The notes under the pieces are model-generated. The model was not told the DNA's origin. It ran no database searches and was given only the letters and a program-made list of their open reading frames with translations. The position numbers and the translations under genes were made by a program. A stretch of DNA of 64,000 nucleotides from TA-21 sp035620895 (GTDB lineage Archaea; Thermoproteota; Nitrososphaeria; Nitrososphaerales; Nitrososphaeraceae), in NCBI GenBank assembly GCA_035620895.1, contig DASPFY010000039.1:1-64000 (forward strand). Reading direction: 5' to 3'. The first letter of the stretch is position 1. Each line of letters begins with the position of its first letter. Positions 32,499 to 41,668 of the stretch are shown in pieces.

Positions 32499-34370
32499 AT
32501 GGGTAAAATTATTGGGATAGATCTTGGAACAAGTAATTCTGCAGCCTCCGTTATGATTGGGGGAAAGCCTACGATAATCCAGGCTGCCGAGGGAACTTCC
32601 GTTGGTGGAAAAGCTTTTCCATCTTATGTAGCCTTCACTAAGGATGGCCAACTGCTGGTTGGCGAACCTGCAAGAAGGCAGATGGTAACAAATCCTGTGG
32701 GTACCGTCTTGGCTGCAAAACGCAAGATGGGGACTGATTTTAAGTTTAAAGTGCATGATAAGGAGTATACTCCTCAGCAGATATCATCTTTTATTTTGCA
32801 AAAAATAAAAAGAGATTCCGAGGCCTATATAGGTGAAGCTGTAGACAAGGCAGTAATAACTGTTCCAGCATATTTTAATGATAATCAACGACAAGCAACC
32901 AAAGACGCTGGAGAAATTGCTGGGCTAGAAGTTGTAAGAATTATTAATGAACCTACTGCTGCTTCTCTCGCCTATGGACTGGATAAAGTAAACAAAGACT
33001 TGAAGATAATGGTCTTTGATCTGGGTGGAGGAACCCTGGACGTTACCATAATGGAAATGGGAGGTGGAGTATTTCAGGTAAAGAGTACATCTGGAGACAC
33101 TCAACTGGGTGGAACTGATATGGATAATTCTGTTGTAGAATATATAATTCAAGAGTTTAAGAATCAAAGTTCGATTGATATTCGTAATGACAAGGCTGCA
33201 ATGATGAGAATTAAAGAAGCAGCCGAAAAGGCAAAAATTGAATTGTCTAATGTAATGAGTACTGAAGTAAACTTACCATTCTTGTCTTATGATCCATCGT
33301 CTGGTCCTAAAAATTTAGTCTTGACTCTTTCCAGATCAAAATTGGAAGAATTGCTGAGACCAATAATTGAAAGATGTAAAGCACCCATGTTGCAAGCAAT
33401 TGAGGATGGGAAGCTCAAACCTGCTGACATCGAGAAGATAATTTTGATCGGTGGGCCCACGCGTATGCCGATTGTACGACAATTCATTACAAATGTAATG
33501 GGCAAGGAGCCCGAAAGAGGCATTGATCCAATGGAAGCAGTAGCTATGGGAGCAGCCATTCAAGGTGCAATCATTGCGGGAGACGTGACAACAGACATTC
33601 TTCTAGTTGACGTGACTCCGCTAACCTTAGGTGTCGAAGTCCTTGGAGGATTAAAAGAACCTCTTATTGAAAGAAATACGACTATCCCGACAAAGAAAAG
33701 CAAAGTCTTTACCACTGCTGCAGACTACCAAAATGCAGTAACTGTACATGTAGTTCAAGGTGAAAGATCGATGGCAGCTGATTGTGTTTCCCTAGGCATG
33801 TTTAACTTATCAGGAATACCGCCGGCGCCCAGAGGAATACCACAAGTCGAAGTTACTTTTGATATTGATGCAAACGGCATCCTGAATGTTACTGCAAAAG
33901 ACCTAGCTACTTCTAAGGAATCCAAAATAACAATTTCCGCAAATACCAAATTATCTAAAGATGATATTGAAAGACTAAAGAAGGAATCAGAACAATTTGC
34001 AGAGCAGGATAAAAAGAAGAGGGATGAAGCAGAAGTAAAAAATGAAGCAGATAATCTGATTTATACTGCAGAGAAACTGACCCAGCAGGATTTAAAGGAC
34101 AAAATAAAACCTGAGCAAGTAGAAAAAGTAAATAATTCTGTCAAGGAATTGAAAGAAGCTGTTACATCAAATAATATTGAAGAGATAAAGAAAAAGATTG
34201 AGGGTCTAAAAAATATCGTAGGTGAAATAAGTACCGAAGCTTATAGAGCGGCTGGAGCAGCGGCGTCTCAACAAGCAACCTCATCCCAAAATTCAGAAAG
34301 TGCAAGTCAACCAGCCGATAGTGCAAGTCAACCAGCCGATAGTACAAAGCAGTCTAACGCTCAGGCATAA
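32499..34370 (+). CDS. dnaK: Molecular chaperone DnaK (Hsp70)
   Basis: ATP-driven folding chaperone. The 623 residues show the ATPase signatures 'GIDLGTSNSAASV', 'VFDLGGGTLDVTIMEMGGG' and 'ILIGGPTRMPIVRQF', the linker and substrate domain with 'DVTPLTLGVEVLGG', and a helical lid. The tail has a tandem 'SASQPAD' repeat and lacks the eukaryotic EEVD. It lies 13 bases after grpE. Bacterial-type similarity suggests old transfer, as known for mesophilic archaea. Confidence 0.97.
   Translation: MGKIIGIDLGTSNSAASVMIGGKPTIIQAAEGTSVGGKAFPSYVAFTKDGQLLVGEPARRQMVTNPVGTVLAAKRKMGTDFKFKVHDKEYTPQQISSFILQKIKRDSEAYIGEAVDKAVITVPAYFNDNQRQATKDAGEIAGLEVVRIINEPTAASLAYGLDKVNKDLKIMVFDLGGGTLDVTIMEMGGGVFQVKSTSGDTQLGGTDMDNSVVEYIIQEFKNQSSIDIRNDKAAMMRIKEAAEKAKIELSNVMSTEVNLPFLSYDPSSGPKNLVLTLSRSKLEELLRPIIERCKAPMLQAIEDGKLKPADIEKIILIGGPTRMPIVRQFITNVMGKEPERGIDPMEAVAMGAAIQGAIIAGDVTTDILLVDVTPLTLGVEVLGGLKEPLIERNTTIPTKKSKVFTTAADYQNAVTVHVVQGERSMAADCVSLGMFNLSGIPPAPRGIPQVEVTFDIDANGILNVTAKDLATSKESKITISANTKLSKDDIERLKKESEQFAEQDKKKRDEAEVKNEADNLIYTAEKLTQQDLKDKIKPEQVEKVNNSVKELKEAVTSNNIEEIKKKIEGLKNIVGEISTEAYRAAGAAASQQATSSQNSESASQPADSASQPADSTKQSNAQA
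34299..34340 (+). repeat. 21-bp tandem duplication at the dnaK 3' end
   Basis: The 21-base unit AGTGCAAGTCAACCAGCCGAT occurs twice with no gap (34299-34319, 34320-34340), adding one 'SASQPAD' heptad to the disordered C-terminal tail of DnaK. Confidence 0.85.
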
Positions 34371-34430
34371 CATGAGATTGAAAGACAAACCTGAATTCAT
34401 TTTGTCATATTTAACCAATGGTTTCTTTCC

Positions 34431-35546
34431 ATGACTACAAAGCGGGACTATTATGAAGTTTTGAAAGTTGATAGAAATGCTACTAAAGAAGAGATCAAAA
34501 ACAAATATAGAAAATTAGCTCTTCAATTTCATCCCGACAGAAACAAAGATTCAGGTGCAGAAGAAAAATTCAAAGAAATTTCAGAAGCATATGCTGTTTT
34601 ATCTGATGATGAAAAAAGAAGAAAATATGATAGATACGGGCATGTAGGATCTGAGGAAGTCTTCAGAGGATCAGAATCAAACTTTGATGAAATCTTCAGG
34701 GATATTGGTTTTGGTGGAATTAGAGATATTTTTGAACAATTATTCGGAGGTGGATCTGCAGCTAGAAATAGAAGTGACCCATTTGGGTTTGGGTTTAATT
34801 TCGGAAGGAACAATAGAGGAGAGGATACTGTAATAGATTTGTCTCTTACATTAGAAGATGTCATAAGCGGAAAGAATGAAACCATTGAAGTTCCATCATT
34901 AGAAAAGTGTTCTGTATGCAATGGTAGTGGATGTTATCCTGGTACGAAACGCACGAAATGTCCATCGTGTAATGGTATAGGACAAACAAAGAGAGTCTTT
35001 AGCGAAAATAGATTTTCGACTTTTGTTACTGTGGAAACTTGTAGAACTTGCAGAGGAATCGGAGAGATTATTGAAAAACCATGTAAAAATTGCAAGGCAA
35101 CAGGTAAAGTTACAGCTAGAAAAAAAATACAAATCGAAATACCATCGGGCATTGAAGATGGTATGACACTGCAGTTAAGCGGAAGAGGAATTTCGAACGG
35201 AAATGAAATTCCAGGAGATCTATTTATTCGAATTCACCTAAAACCTCATCAAATTTTTGAGAGACTTGAAAACGGAAATATACTTTATTCCCTGAAGCTA
35301 AAATATACAGAGTTAGTATTGGGTACTGAGATAGTATTACCGACATTGTATGGGAGTGAAAAGTTGAAAATACCTGCAGGAACTCAAGTCGACGCAATTT
35401 TCAGATTGAGAGGAAAAGGAATACCCGTGCATGGACAACGTTCCAAGGGAGATCAAATTATAAAAATAAAACTTGACGTACCTACAAAACTTAATGAACG
35501 ACAAAAATGGCTGATTAAAGAATTGGATGATACAAAAAATATCTAG
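34431..35546 (+). CDS. dnaJ: DnaJ (Hsp40) co-chaperone
   Basis: Stimulates DnaK ATPase. The 371 residues contain the J domain with 'HPDRNKD' (HPD motif), a Gly/Phe-rich linker, four CxxCxGxG zinc repeats (for example 'CSVCNGSG', 'CPSCNGIG', 'CRTCRGIG', 'CKNCKATG'), and two C-terminal beta domains. The fourth repeat, CKNCKATG, has Ala where Gly is usual. It starts 60 bases after dnaK. Standard class I DnaJ. Confidence 0.97.
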   Translation: MTTKRDYYEVLKVDRNATKEEIKNKYRKLALQFHPDRNKDSGAEEKFKEISEAYAVLSDDEKRRKYDRYGHVGSEEVFRGSESNFDEIFRDIGFGGIRDIFEQLFGGGSAARNRSDPFGFGFNFGRNNRGEDTVIDLSLTLEDVISGKNETIEVPSLEKCSVCNGSGCYPGTKRTKCPSCNGIGQTKRVFSENRFSTFVTVETCRTCRGIGEIIEKPCKNCKATGKVTARKKIQIEIPSGIEDGMTLQLSGRGISNGNEIPGDLFIRIHLKPHQIFERLENGNILYSLKLKYTELVLGTEIVLPTLYGSEKLKIPAGTQVDAIFRLRGKGIPVHGQRSKGDQIIKIKLDVPTKLNERQKWLIKELDDTKNI

Positions 35547-35564
35547 ATTGTATAGTCTGTAATA

Positions 35565-35576
35565 TTTATATTTAAA
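35565..35576 (+). promoter_or_regulatory. TATA box of hsp20
   Basis: TTTATATTTAAA, 19-30 bases before ATG 35595. It indicates that hsp20 has its own promoter in addition to any read-through from dnaJ. Confidence 0.5.
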
Positions 35577-35594
35577 CAAAACAAGATATTATAT

Positions 35595-36179
35595 ATGTCG
35601 ACTCCGTTTGATGAGTGGTTTGGAAAAAGGAGAACAAATTCATGGTTTCCCGATGTAGATTCGATGATGAAAGAAATGGAAAAGTTAATGCAAGAAGCGG
35701 TCAAAAATATGGATCAAAATGTTCCAAAAAATCTCATAAGAGAACGCAAGCTTGATGATGGTTCTATTGTTCGTGAAATGGGTCCGATTGTTTATGGTTA
35801 TTCATTCAAAATTGGGGAGGATGGAAAACCAGTCGTCAGAAAATTTGGAAATCTAAATACTTTTCCAAGCTCCTTATCAGGCAGGTTTTCAGTTAGTGAT
35901 CAGAGGGAACCTGTAGTAGATATTATTAAGGATGTTGACAAGTTGAAAATAATTGCAGAAGTGCCTGGCGTAAGTAAGAGTGATTTAAGAATAACTGCTA
36001 ATGAAAATTCTTTAACCATAGAGTCAATTTCAGGGGAAAGGAGATACAATAAGAGAGTAGAGCTTCCAGATCAAATTGTACCATCTTCAGGTAAATCAAC
36101 TTATAAAAATGGAATTCTAGATGTAACCTTCAAATTAAAAGACTCAAAGGACCATGGAGTTGCTATCAATGTGGAATAG
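35595..36179 (+). CDS. Small heat-shock protein Hsp20 family
   Basis: ATP-independent holdase. The 194 residues have an N-terminal region rich in Met/Phe/Trp, then an alpha-crystallin domain from about residue 108 ('PVVDIIKDVDKLKIIAEVPGV', 'LRITANENSLTIES', 'YKNGILDVTFKLKD'). The usual I-x-I/V anchor at the C terminus appears as 'VAINVE'. It follows dnaJ and extends the chaperone cluster; it has its own TATA box. Confidence 0.93.
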   Translation: MSTPFDEWFGKRRTNSWFPDVDSMMKEMEKLMQEAVKNMDQNVPKNLIRERKLDDGSIVREMGPIVYGYSFKIGEDGKPVVRKFGNLNTFPSSLSGRFSVSDQREPVVDIIKDVDKLKIIAEVPGVSKSDLRITANENSLTIESISGERRYNKRVELPDQIVPSSGKSTYKNGILDVTFKLKDSKDHGVAINVE

Positions 36180-36286
36180 GTGGGATTACTTATATTTTCC
36201 TACTTTCAATATTCATGCTACCCATTCTCCATGATTAAATGTTAATATAACGTTTACATGATTGGTAATTCTAAAAATGTTTCTCT

Positions 36287-37222
36287 ATGAGAGCAATAGA
36301 GGCCGTTGATGTTACTAAAAAATATAAGGGATCGCTATCCTTTGCTATTGATAATATTTCCTTGAATATTGAGCCAGGAAGAATATTCACTCTTCTTGGA
36401 AGAAATGGTGCAGGAAAAACTACGTTCGTAAGAATTTGTGCAACGCAGTTATTACCAACTTCTGGAACTATAAAAGTATTTGAAAATGATCTGCTTAAGG
36501 ATACAGAAAAAATACGAAATTATATATCCATAGTGCCTCAAGAAGGAAGACCACTGCGTGCTCTTACACCCTGGGATCATGTCTATTATTGGTTAAGAAT
36601 TAGAGGAGTGAATAAAAATGAATCATTCATAAGAACCAAAACAATTCTTCAAGAATTTGAATTATATGATGTAAGAAATAAACTTGCTATGTATCTGTCC
36701 GGAGGAATGAAACAAAAGATATTGGTAGCGATGGCTATGGCTGCAGATTCAAGGATACTTTTCCTAGATGAACCAACTATTGGGCTTGATCCCGTGTCCA
36801 GACGTCAAGTTTGGAAAGCAATCAAAGAAAAAAAAGAAAATGGAACGACAATACTGCTAACGACACATTACATGGATGAAGCTGAAGTATTGTCGGATGA
36901 TATAGTCATAATAAACAAGGGTATCGTTATCTCACAAGGAACTATTGCGGACATTAGAAAGAATATTAAAGAAAATATCAAGATAGAAATCTCAAAATCT
37001 GGAGTTGATAGTGATGTTTTAAAATCTTACGGGACTGTAATTGATGGCGGAACAGAAACCCTAAAACTATTCACATTTGAATCAAATATTCAGGAGTTAT
37101 CAACGATTGCAATAAAGAAAAATTTATTCTTTAAAGTATCGCCTATTACATTGGATGATGTATTTGTGTCTCTTGTGGGCTCTGAGCCTAATAACTCTGA
37201 TAGCGATTTGTCTCAGGATTAA
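36287..37222 (+). CDS. ABC transporter ATPase (DrrA/Nod-type exporter)
   Basis: ATP-binding subunit with Walker A 'GRNGAGKTT', Q-loop 'VPQEGRPLR', signature 'LSGGMKQKI', Walker B 'ILFLDEPTIGLDP' and H-loop 'TTHYMDEA'. After residue 220 a C-terminal domain typical of DrrA-type exporters follows. It normally pairs with an ABC-2 permease; none is adjacent. An ABC-2 type permease is present 15 kb away at 51922-52683 and may be the partner, though this is only a guess. Its 3' end overlaps the convergent GH5 gene by four bases. Confidence 0.9.
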   Translation: MRAIEAVDVTKKYKGSLSFAIDNISLNIEPGRIFTLLGRNGAGKTTFVRICATQLLPTSGTIKVFENDLLKDTEKIRNYISIVPQEGRPLRALTPWDHVYYWLRIRGVNKNESFIRTKTILQEFELYDVRNKLAMYLSGGMKQKILVAMAMAADSRILFLDEPTIGLDPVSRRQVWKAIKEKKENGTTILLTTHYMDEAEVLSDDIVIINKGIVISQGTIADIRKNIKENIKIEISKSGVDSDVLKSYGTVIDGGTETLKLFTFESNIQELSTIAIKKNLFFKVSPITLDDVFVSLVGSEPNNSDSDLSQD

Positions 37223-38493
37223 TTGTCGTCAGTGGAGTTAGAGCCAGAGTCAGAAGCAGAGGTGTCATTAGATGTCGAGGTGGATATAGAATCACCATAA
37301 ACTTTAGCTGCTGAATTCTGGAGATACGTGTAATATTCTGTTGGCATTATAGTTCCATTTTGATTTAATATTAAATTGAAGCTAGCAGTAGGTGCATCTT
37401 GGTAATCCAATTTCCAGAAAGCTGAGGCGGTTATATTTTCGTTTTCAAATGATTGGAGCATGGCATCTGTGGTTTGCTGGTCTAGACCGCTATTTTGAGG
37501 ATCTAATTGAAATTGTCCATTAACTTGGGTTCTTACGACATTGTTCCATTCGCCGATATAGAGTGGGATACCAGTCAATTCACGAGTTTTCAAGAAAAGG
37601 TCAAATCTTTCTTTTTGGTATTGGTCTCTGTCTGGAATTCCATAGACACTTATTTTAAACATTACATTTTCTTTATTTGCAGGAGCCATCTCAGCAAGAT
37701 TTTCTGGTGATAATTGTATAGGACCATCAAGATCCACAGGAACATTCATACTATAAACTATAGTTTTATCTGTCACCGAACGTAGTTCATCGGACATGAA
37801 TGAATTAAAACTTCCAATTTTTTCCCATTGATCAGAACTTTCTACATGAGGCTCACTCAGAATTTCATATCCTAAAGTACTTGGATGTTCATCCACTGCA
37901 GTAACTACCTTCTTATAAAAGTCAGCTAGTAAAGTCCATGCATCATTTCCTTGGCCATCCTTGATTGTTCCATCCCAGAAATTCGTCCACCATAACTTTG
38001 CAATTGGTTGTCCCTCTTTACCTGCATTGTCCCCAGTTTGTTTTGGATATAGTTGTGAATTATTGTTAAAGAGAGCTGATGGAAAACCAGTTCCTCTTTC
38101 TTCTAGCCATGAAGAAGTGTGCCATTGATGATTGTCATAAATGACCTTAATACCATACTTATCTGCTGCATTTGCCACTTGTTCCAACTCATCCATGAAC
38201 GCCTGGGGATTCTTCTCATATGCTTCCCAATAGAATAAGAATCTAGCATGATTTAATCCTGCGTCTTTTATCAGCTTAAAACTTTCATCGAAATAATTGG
38301 AAGGAGGTGCTGCGGTATCATTCCTATTTTGTTTTTGATCCACATACATACCCTTCATAGCAACGCCGACCAATGGATCGTCAAGAGCAGATGACTGGGC
38401 AAAACCAACATTTACGCCATTTGTCATCATCATTATCAATACAAGAGTTAGACCAAATAAGATAGAATTTGTTTGTCTTAAACTACTCATCAC
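37219..38493 (-). CDS. Secreted GH5-like glycoside hydrolase (cellulase family)
   Basis: A 424-residue protein with an N-terminal signal sequence (hydrophobic 11-24, cleavage probably after 'GFAQ'). The TIM-barrel body has 'GLNHARFLFYWEAY', 'YGIKVIYDNHQWHTSSW', acid/base Glu214 in 'LGYEILSEPHVES' and nucleophile Glu315 in 'PLYIGEWNNV'. GH5 enzymes normally have Asn before the acid/base Glu (NEP); here it is Ser (SEP). The tail is Ser/Thr/Asp-rich and probably a flexible or surface linker. It could cut beta-glucan-type polysaccharides of biofilm or cell surface. Foreign origin is plausible, since a cellulase-type enzyme is not needed by an autotroph. Confidence 0.85.
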   Translation of the reverse strand: MMSSLRQTNSILFGLTLVLIMMMTNGVNVGFAQSSALDDPLVGVAMKGMYVDQKQNRNDTAAPPSNYFDESFKLIKDAGLNHARFLFYWEAYEKNPQAFMDELEQVANAADKYGIKVIYDNHQWHTSSWLEERGTGFPSALFNNNSQLYPKQTGDNAGKEGQPIAKLWWTNFWDGTIKDGQGNDAWTLLADFYKKVVTAVDEHPSTLGYEILSEPHVESSDQWEKIGSFNSFMSDELRSVTDKTIVYSMNVPVDLDGPIQLSPENLAEMAPANKENVMFKISVYGIPDRDQYQKERFDLFLKTRELTGIPLYIGEWNNVVRTQVNGQFQLDPQNSGLDQQTTDAMLQSFENENITASAFWKLDYQDAPTASFNLILNQNGTIMPTEYYTYLQNSAAKVYGDSISTSTSNDTSASDSGSNSTDDN

Positions 38494-38658
38494 AAGTATA
38501 TCGAAATCTAGTTTATATATATATTATGAATTATGGCTCCTCTATCGAATTTATGACATCAAACTCGCATGAATTGTTGAGCGTTTACCCCAAAATTATT
38601 ATTTGGGATTATGGTTATATCATAAAAGTGTATATTTGTAACTCTTAAAGGAGGACAG

Positions 38659-38685
38659 ATGCCAGCAATGATAGGTGATGACTAA
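38659..38685 (+). other. 8-codon open frame with strong ribosome-binding site before a membrane-protein gene
   Basis: AAGGAGG (38648-38654) precedes ATG 38659; the frame MPAMIGDD ends with TAA at 38683-38685. The next in-frame codon of the following gene begins at the last A of that stop (ATC 38685). It may be an upstream leader peptide, or the start of the downstream gene displaced by a frameshift. Confidence 0.45.
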
Positions 38686-38711
38686 TCAGGCGAATTATTA
38701 TAGCAGCAGGA

Positions 38712-39227
38712 TTGATATGTTTATTCATCGCGGTAACGATAATTTCTGTTACGTCTATGCAAGTACCTGACCCTCTTCACTCCACAAGTACTGTATTTGA
38801 GGGAAAAATAGCAAATGATAGCAATTCTATTTTGTCACTGAAAGATGTACAAAAAGGAAAAAACATATCCATTTCTGTAACACTGCAAAATTCTTTAGAT
38901 CTACTTAATGTAAGGATCTTAAATCCAAAAGGGACGTTATTACTCGATGTAAACTCATCGCAACTGTTGTTTACTACAATAACTCCGACAATTAGCGGAA
39001 ATTATACGGCAGTTTTGACCAATCTCAAAAATGAAGAAATATACACAAAGAGTATGTTTGGCAGTTCAATCCTTTTTGATAGTAATAGAAATCCAAAAAT
39101 TGAAATTCAGGTGATTTTTCTAGGAGTTACTATCTTCCTAGTAGGAATTGGAATATGTATTCTTTGGATACTCTTAGAATTGTTTGAAAGACTAAGATTG
39201 AGAACAAGATACAAACAGGCATCCTGA
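38712..39227 (+). CDS. Membrane protein with two transmembrane segments
   Basis: From TTG 38712 the protein has 171 residues: an N-terminal hydrophobic segment, an extracellular beta-rich domain with Asn-linked glycosylation-type sites, then a C-terminal helix ('VIFLGVTIFLVGIGICILWILL') and a basic tail. The in-frame codons just upstream encode 'IRRIIIAAG', a positively charged start ideal for the first helix, so the true start may be earlier and non-AUG (ATC 38685). No enzymatic motif. Function unknown; it could be a surface-anchored protein. Confidence 0.65.
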   Translation: MICLFIAVTIISVTSMQVPDPLHSTSTVFEGKIANDSNSILSLKDVQKGKNISISVTLQNSLDLLNVRILNPKGTLLLDVNSSQLLFTTITPTISGNYTAVLTNLKNEEIYTKSMFGSSILFDSNRNPKIEIQVIFLGVTIFLVGIGICILWILLELFERLRLRTRYKQAS

Positions 39228-39417
39228 AACTAAGTGCAGCTTGAAGTTACATTGAATTCGAACAATGAATCAAATTATAAATTTGTGACTGATAGAGTTT
39301 GAAATTACTATATTTTCTGATACCTTTATAATTTGGAAATTTCGTTTAAATAGAAGTTTCAGTTATGATACAGTCGCCAAAACCAAATACTCAGATAAAA
39401 GTACTGTAATTACAAAC

Positions 39418-41352
39418 TTATTTTGTATTCTTTCCTTTAGATTCTTGTATGTGTGCAGTTAATTTTATCACAAGTTTCTTATTGACTTTCTCTCCGTCAA
39501 TTTTACCTCTTAAGATTGACATACACCTTCCCATCAGAAGACCAATAGAATCCAAACCTTTCTGAGAAATTACCTCCTCGTTTTCTTCAATTATCTTGTT
39601 TATCATCTTATCAACATACTCTTCTGTAACGCCTTCAGATCCAAATGAGCTTATGATTTGATCAACAGAACTACCTTCTTTTTTTAACAGCTTTTCAATT
39701 ATTATCGGAATAGACTCTTTGGAAATTCTAGATTTATCAAGCTCCATGAACAGATGAAATAGCTCATCATGACTAAGAATCGAACTGTCATATCCCTCCC
39801 TTTCTAAACTAACCAAGTCTTCGGTAAGTTTAGAAACTATGAAAGTTGGGTTAATTGAGGTGTGTGAAACTATATTCTCAAATAGAGAGAAGTATTGAGA
39901 ATCAAAAATATTTTCTGCTAATATCTTGTTGATACCGTATTTCTTGTGGATTTGATCTATGACTACGTTCCAAGGTTGAGGTATGTGTTTGGATAATTCC
40001 TTTAGCTTGTTTTCATCTATGGAAACGTATGGGATATCTGTTTCTGGATACATTCTCGATGAGCCGGGTCTGGGTCTACTAAATACCGTAATCCCATCCA
40101 GTCTCACAGATCGTGTCTCAGGAACAACGCCTGAGAAAGCTTTCTTGATTCTATTGGATAGTTCAAGTACTACAGTGTTTAGCAATACTGATGGTCCACC
40201 AATCAATATAAAAGCGTCATTTTCGTTAATCTTTAAAATGGAAGATAATGATTCCACATCTTCGATACTTATTCCGTAGTTTGGTAATTCATCGGAGTGA
40301 AATATACCACCAATTCCATAGGATTTTGCAACTTCGCCCAATTCTCTTCCCAATCTAATTCCTTGATAAGGTTCGAAGGACAATATTCCTTTAAAACCCC
40401 GTAACACAACCCCCAGAAATCTAGAATCACCACTGAGGATCTTTTTTACTACTTTAGAGGATGACTGCCCAATTAAATCAGTAACATCTGTGATATTATC
40501 TAGGAATTTTGATTCATCAAGTTTTCGCCCTCTTAGTTCTTTTGCAATTAAATTTAACCCATCCTGTCTTTTTGTTTCATATTCAATAACAAGAGCCAGC
40601 TGCGATAGTTGTTGCACACCTTTCACTTCGACAACGGCTCCGCCATTTGTTGAAATGTTGACATCTTGCCTAATACTTCCAAGTCCCCGTGTTACCTTTT
40701 TTGTAGATCGTAGCAATCGCCCTATCGTTTGCGCCACATTTGTTATAAACAAAGGAGTGTTAGAAATAGGTTCTAGGGCTACTTCGATAAGTGGTACTCC
40801 TAGTCTATCCAGAGCAAATATCTTGCTCTCATCATCATCTTCAACTTCATTAATTATTCTGGCGGCATCTTCTTCTAAGCAAATACTCTGGATTCCTACC
40901 CTAATACCATCAACATCCAAAAATCCGTTTCTAGCAACTAGTATTGTTCTTTGAAATCCAGTGGTATTCGAACCATCAATTACTATCTTTCGCATTACGT
41001 GTAATTCATCCTCGATGGTACAATGAAGTGCAAGAGATATGGTCAATACTAATTCGAGTGCCTCTGTATTTACCATCATGGGAGGCTCTTCATCCGATTC
41101 TATCAAGCAGTTAGAAATTTTGGAGGACTGATATTTAACAGTCTTAATTTTCTTTGATTCAAAAAGTGCAGCTTGATCGTAAGACCCCATTTCACTTTGA
41201 GTCGGACGCAAGATCCTTTTAAAGGTAAAATCATGCTCAGCGGAATCAACTGTTTTGCAATTACAAAATAATTTCTTTTTTGAATCCAATTGTTGATGGA
41301 TTTCGAGCCCAACTTTAACTCTATCATGAGCAGTGGGTTCACTATTGACCAA
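39418..41352 (-). CDS. gatE: Glu-tRNA(Gln) amidotransferase subunit E
   Basis: Kinase/tRNA-binding subunit of the archaeal GatDE complex that turns Glu-tRNA-Gln into Gln-tRNA-Gln. The 644 residues contain the GatB/E cradle domain with 'VGLEIHQQLDSKKKLFC', 'RKIVIDGSNTTGFQRT', 'DRLGVPLIEVALEP', the GatE-specific AspRS-like insertion in the middle, and a C-terminal helical/YqeY-like domain. The partner gatD (asparaginase-like) is not in this window, although the two are often adjacent. Confidence 0.96.
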   Translation of the reverse strand: MVNSEPTAHDRVKVGLEIHQQLDSKKKLFCNCKTVDSAEHDFTFKRILRPTQSEMGSYDQAALFESKKIKTVKYQSSKISNCLIESDEEPPMMVNTEALELVLTISLALHCTIEDELHVMRKIVIDGSNTTGFQRTILVARNGFLDVDGIRVGIQSICLEEDAARIINEVEDDDESKIFALDRLGVPLIEVALEPISNTPLFITNVAQTIGRLLRSTKKVTRGLGSIRQDVNISTNGGAVVEVKGVQQLSQLALVIEYETKRQDGLNLIAKELRGRKLDESKFLDNITDVTDLIGQSSSKVVKKILSGDSRFLGVVLRGFKGILSFEPYQGIRLGRELGEVAKSYGIGGIFHSDELPNYGISIEDVESLSSILKINENDAFILIGGPSVLLNTVVLELSNRIKKAFSGVVPETRSVRLDGITVFSRPRPGSSRMYPETDIPYVSIDENKLKELSKHIPQPWNVVIDQIHKKYGINKILAENIFDSQYFSLFENIVSHTSINPTFIVSKLTEDLVSLEREGYDSSILSHDELFHLFMELDKSRISKESIPIIIEKLLKKEGSSVDQIISSFGSEGVTEEYVDKMINKIIEENEEVISQKGLDSIGLLMGRCMSILRGKIDGEKVNKKLVIKLTAHIQESKGKNTK

Positions 41353-41447
41353 GGTAATAGTAATAAAAGATAACCTTATTATTATTATTATTTACAAATT
41401 CAAGTAATCTTTAATTCCCTCAAATAGGTCAATATCAATGATTCAAT

Positions 41448-41600
41448 ATGTTAGCACTTCTTTTTTCTACGTTTTTTGGAATCTTACCAAAGGGCACTGT
41501 GAGAGATGAGGGTACTTTTTTTATTCTTATTTCCATTCTAGCCGGCCTTATTATAACCGCCTACATAATGAGAGTAAGAAGAACTAGGCAAGCTCAATAA
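41448..41600 (+). CDS. 50-residue single-helix membrane protein
   Basis: ATG 41448 to TAA 41600. The N terminus is hydrophobic ('MLALLFSTFFGILP'), then a charged turn and a clear transmembrane helix ('FFILISILAGLIITAYIM') and a basic tail 'RVRRTRQAQ'. The distribution of hydrophobic and positive residues looks like a real membrane protein with cytoplasmic C terminus. It fills a gap otherwise without genes between gatE and DUF309. Translation is unproven. Confidence 0.5.
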   Translation: MLALLFSTFFGILPKGTVRDEGTFFILISILAGLIITAYIMRVRRTRQAQ

Positions 41601-41668
41601 ACCAAGTTGTTGTTATAAACTATGTCGTTCTCGCTGTCTTGATAATAGTATTTTTTGAGTATATTGCC

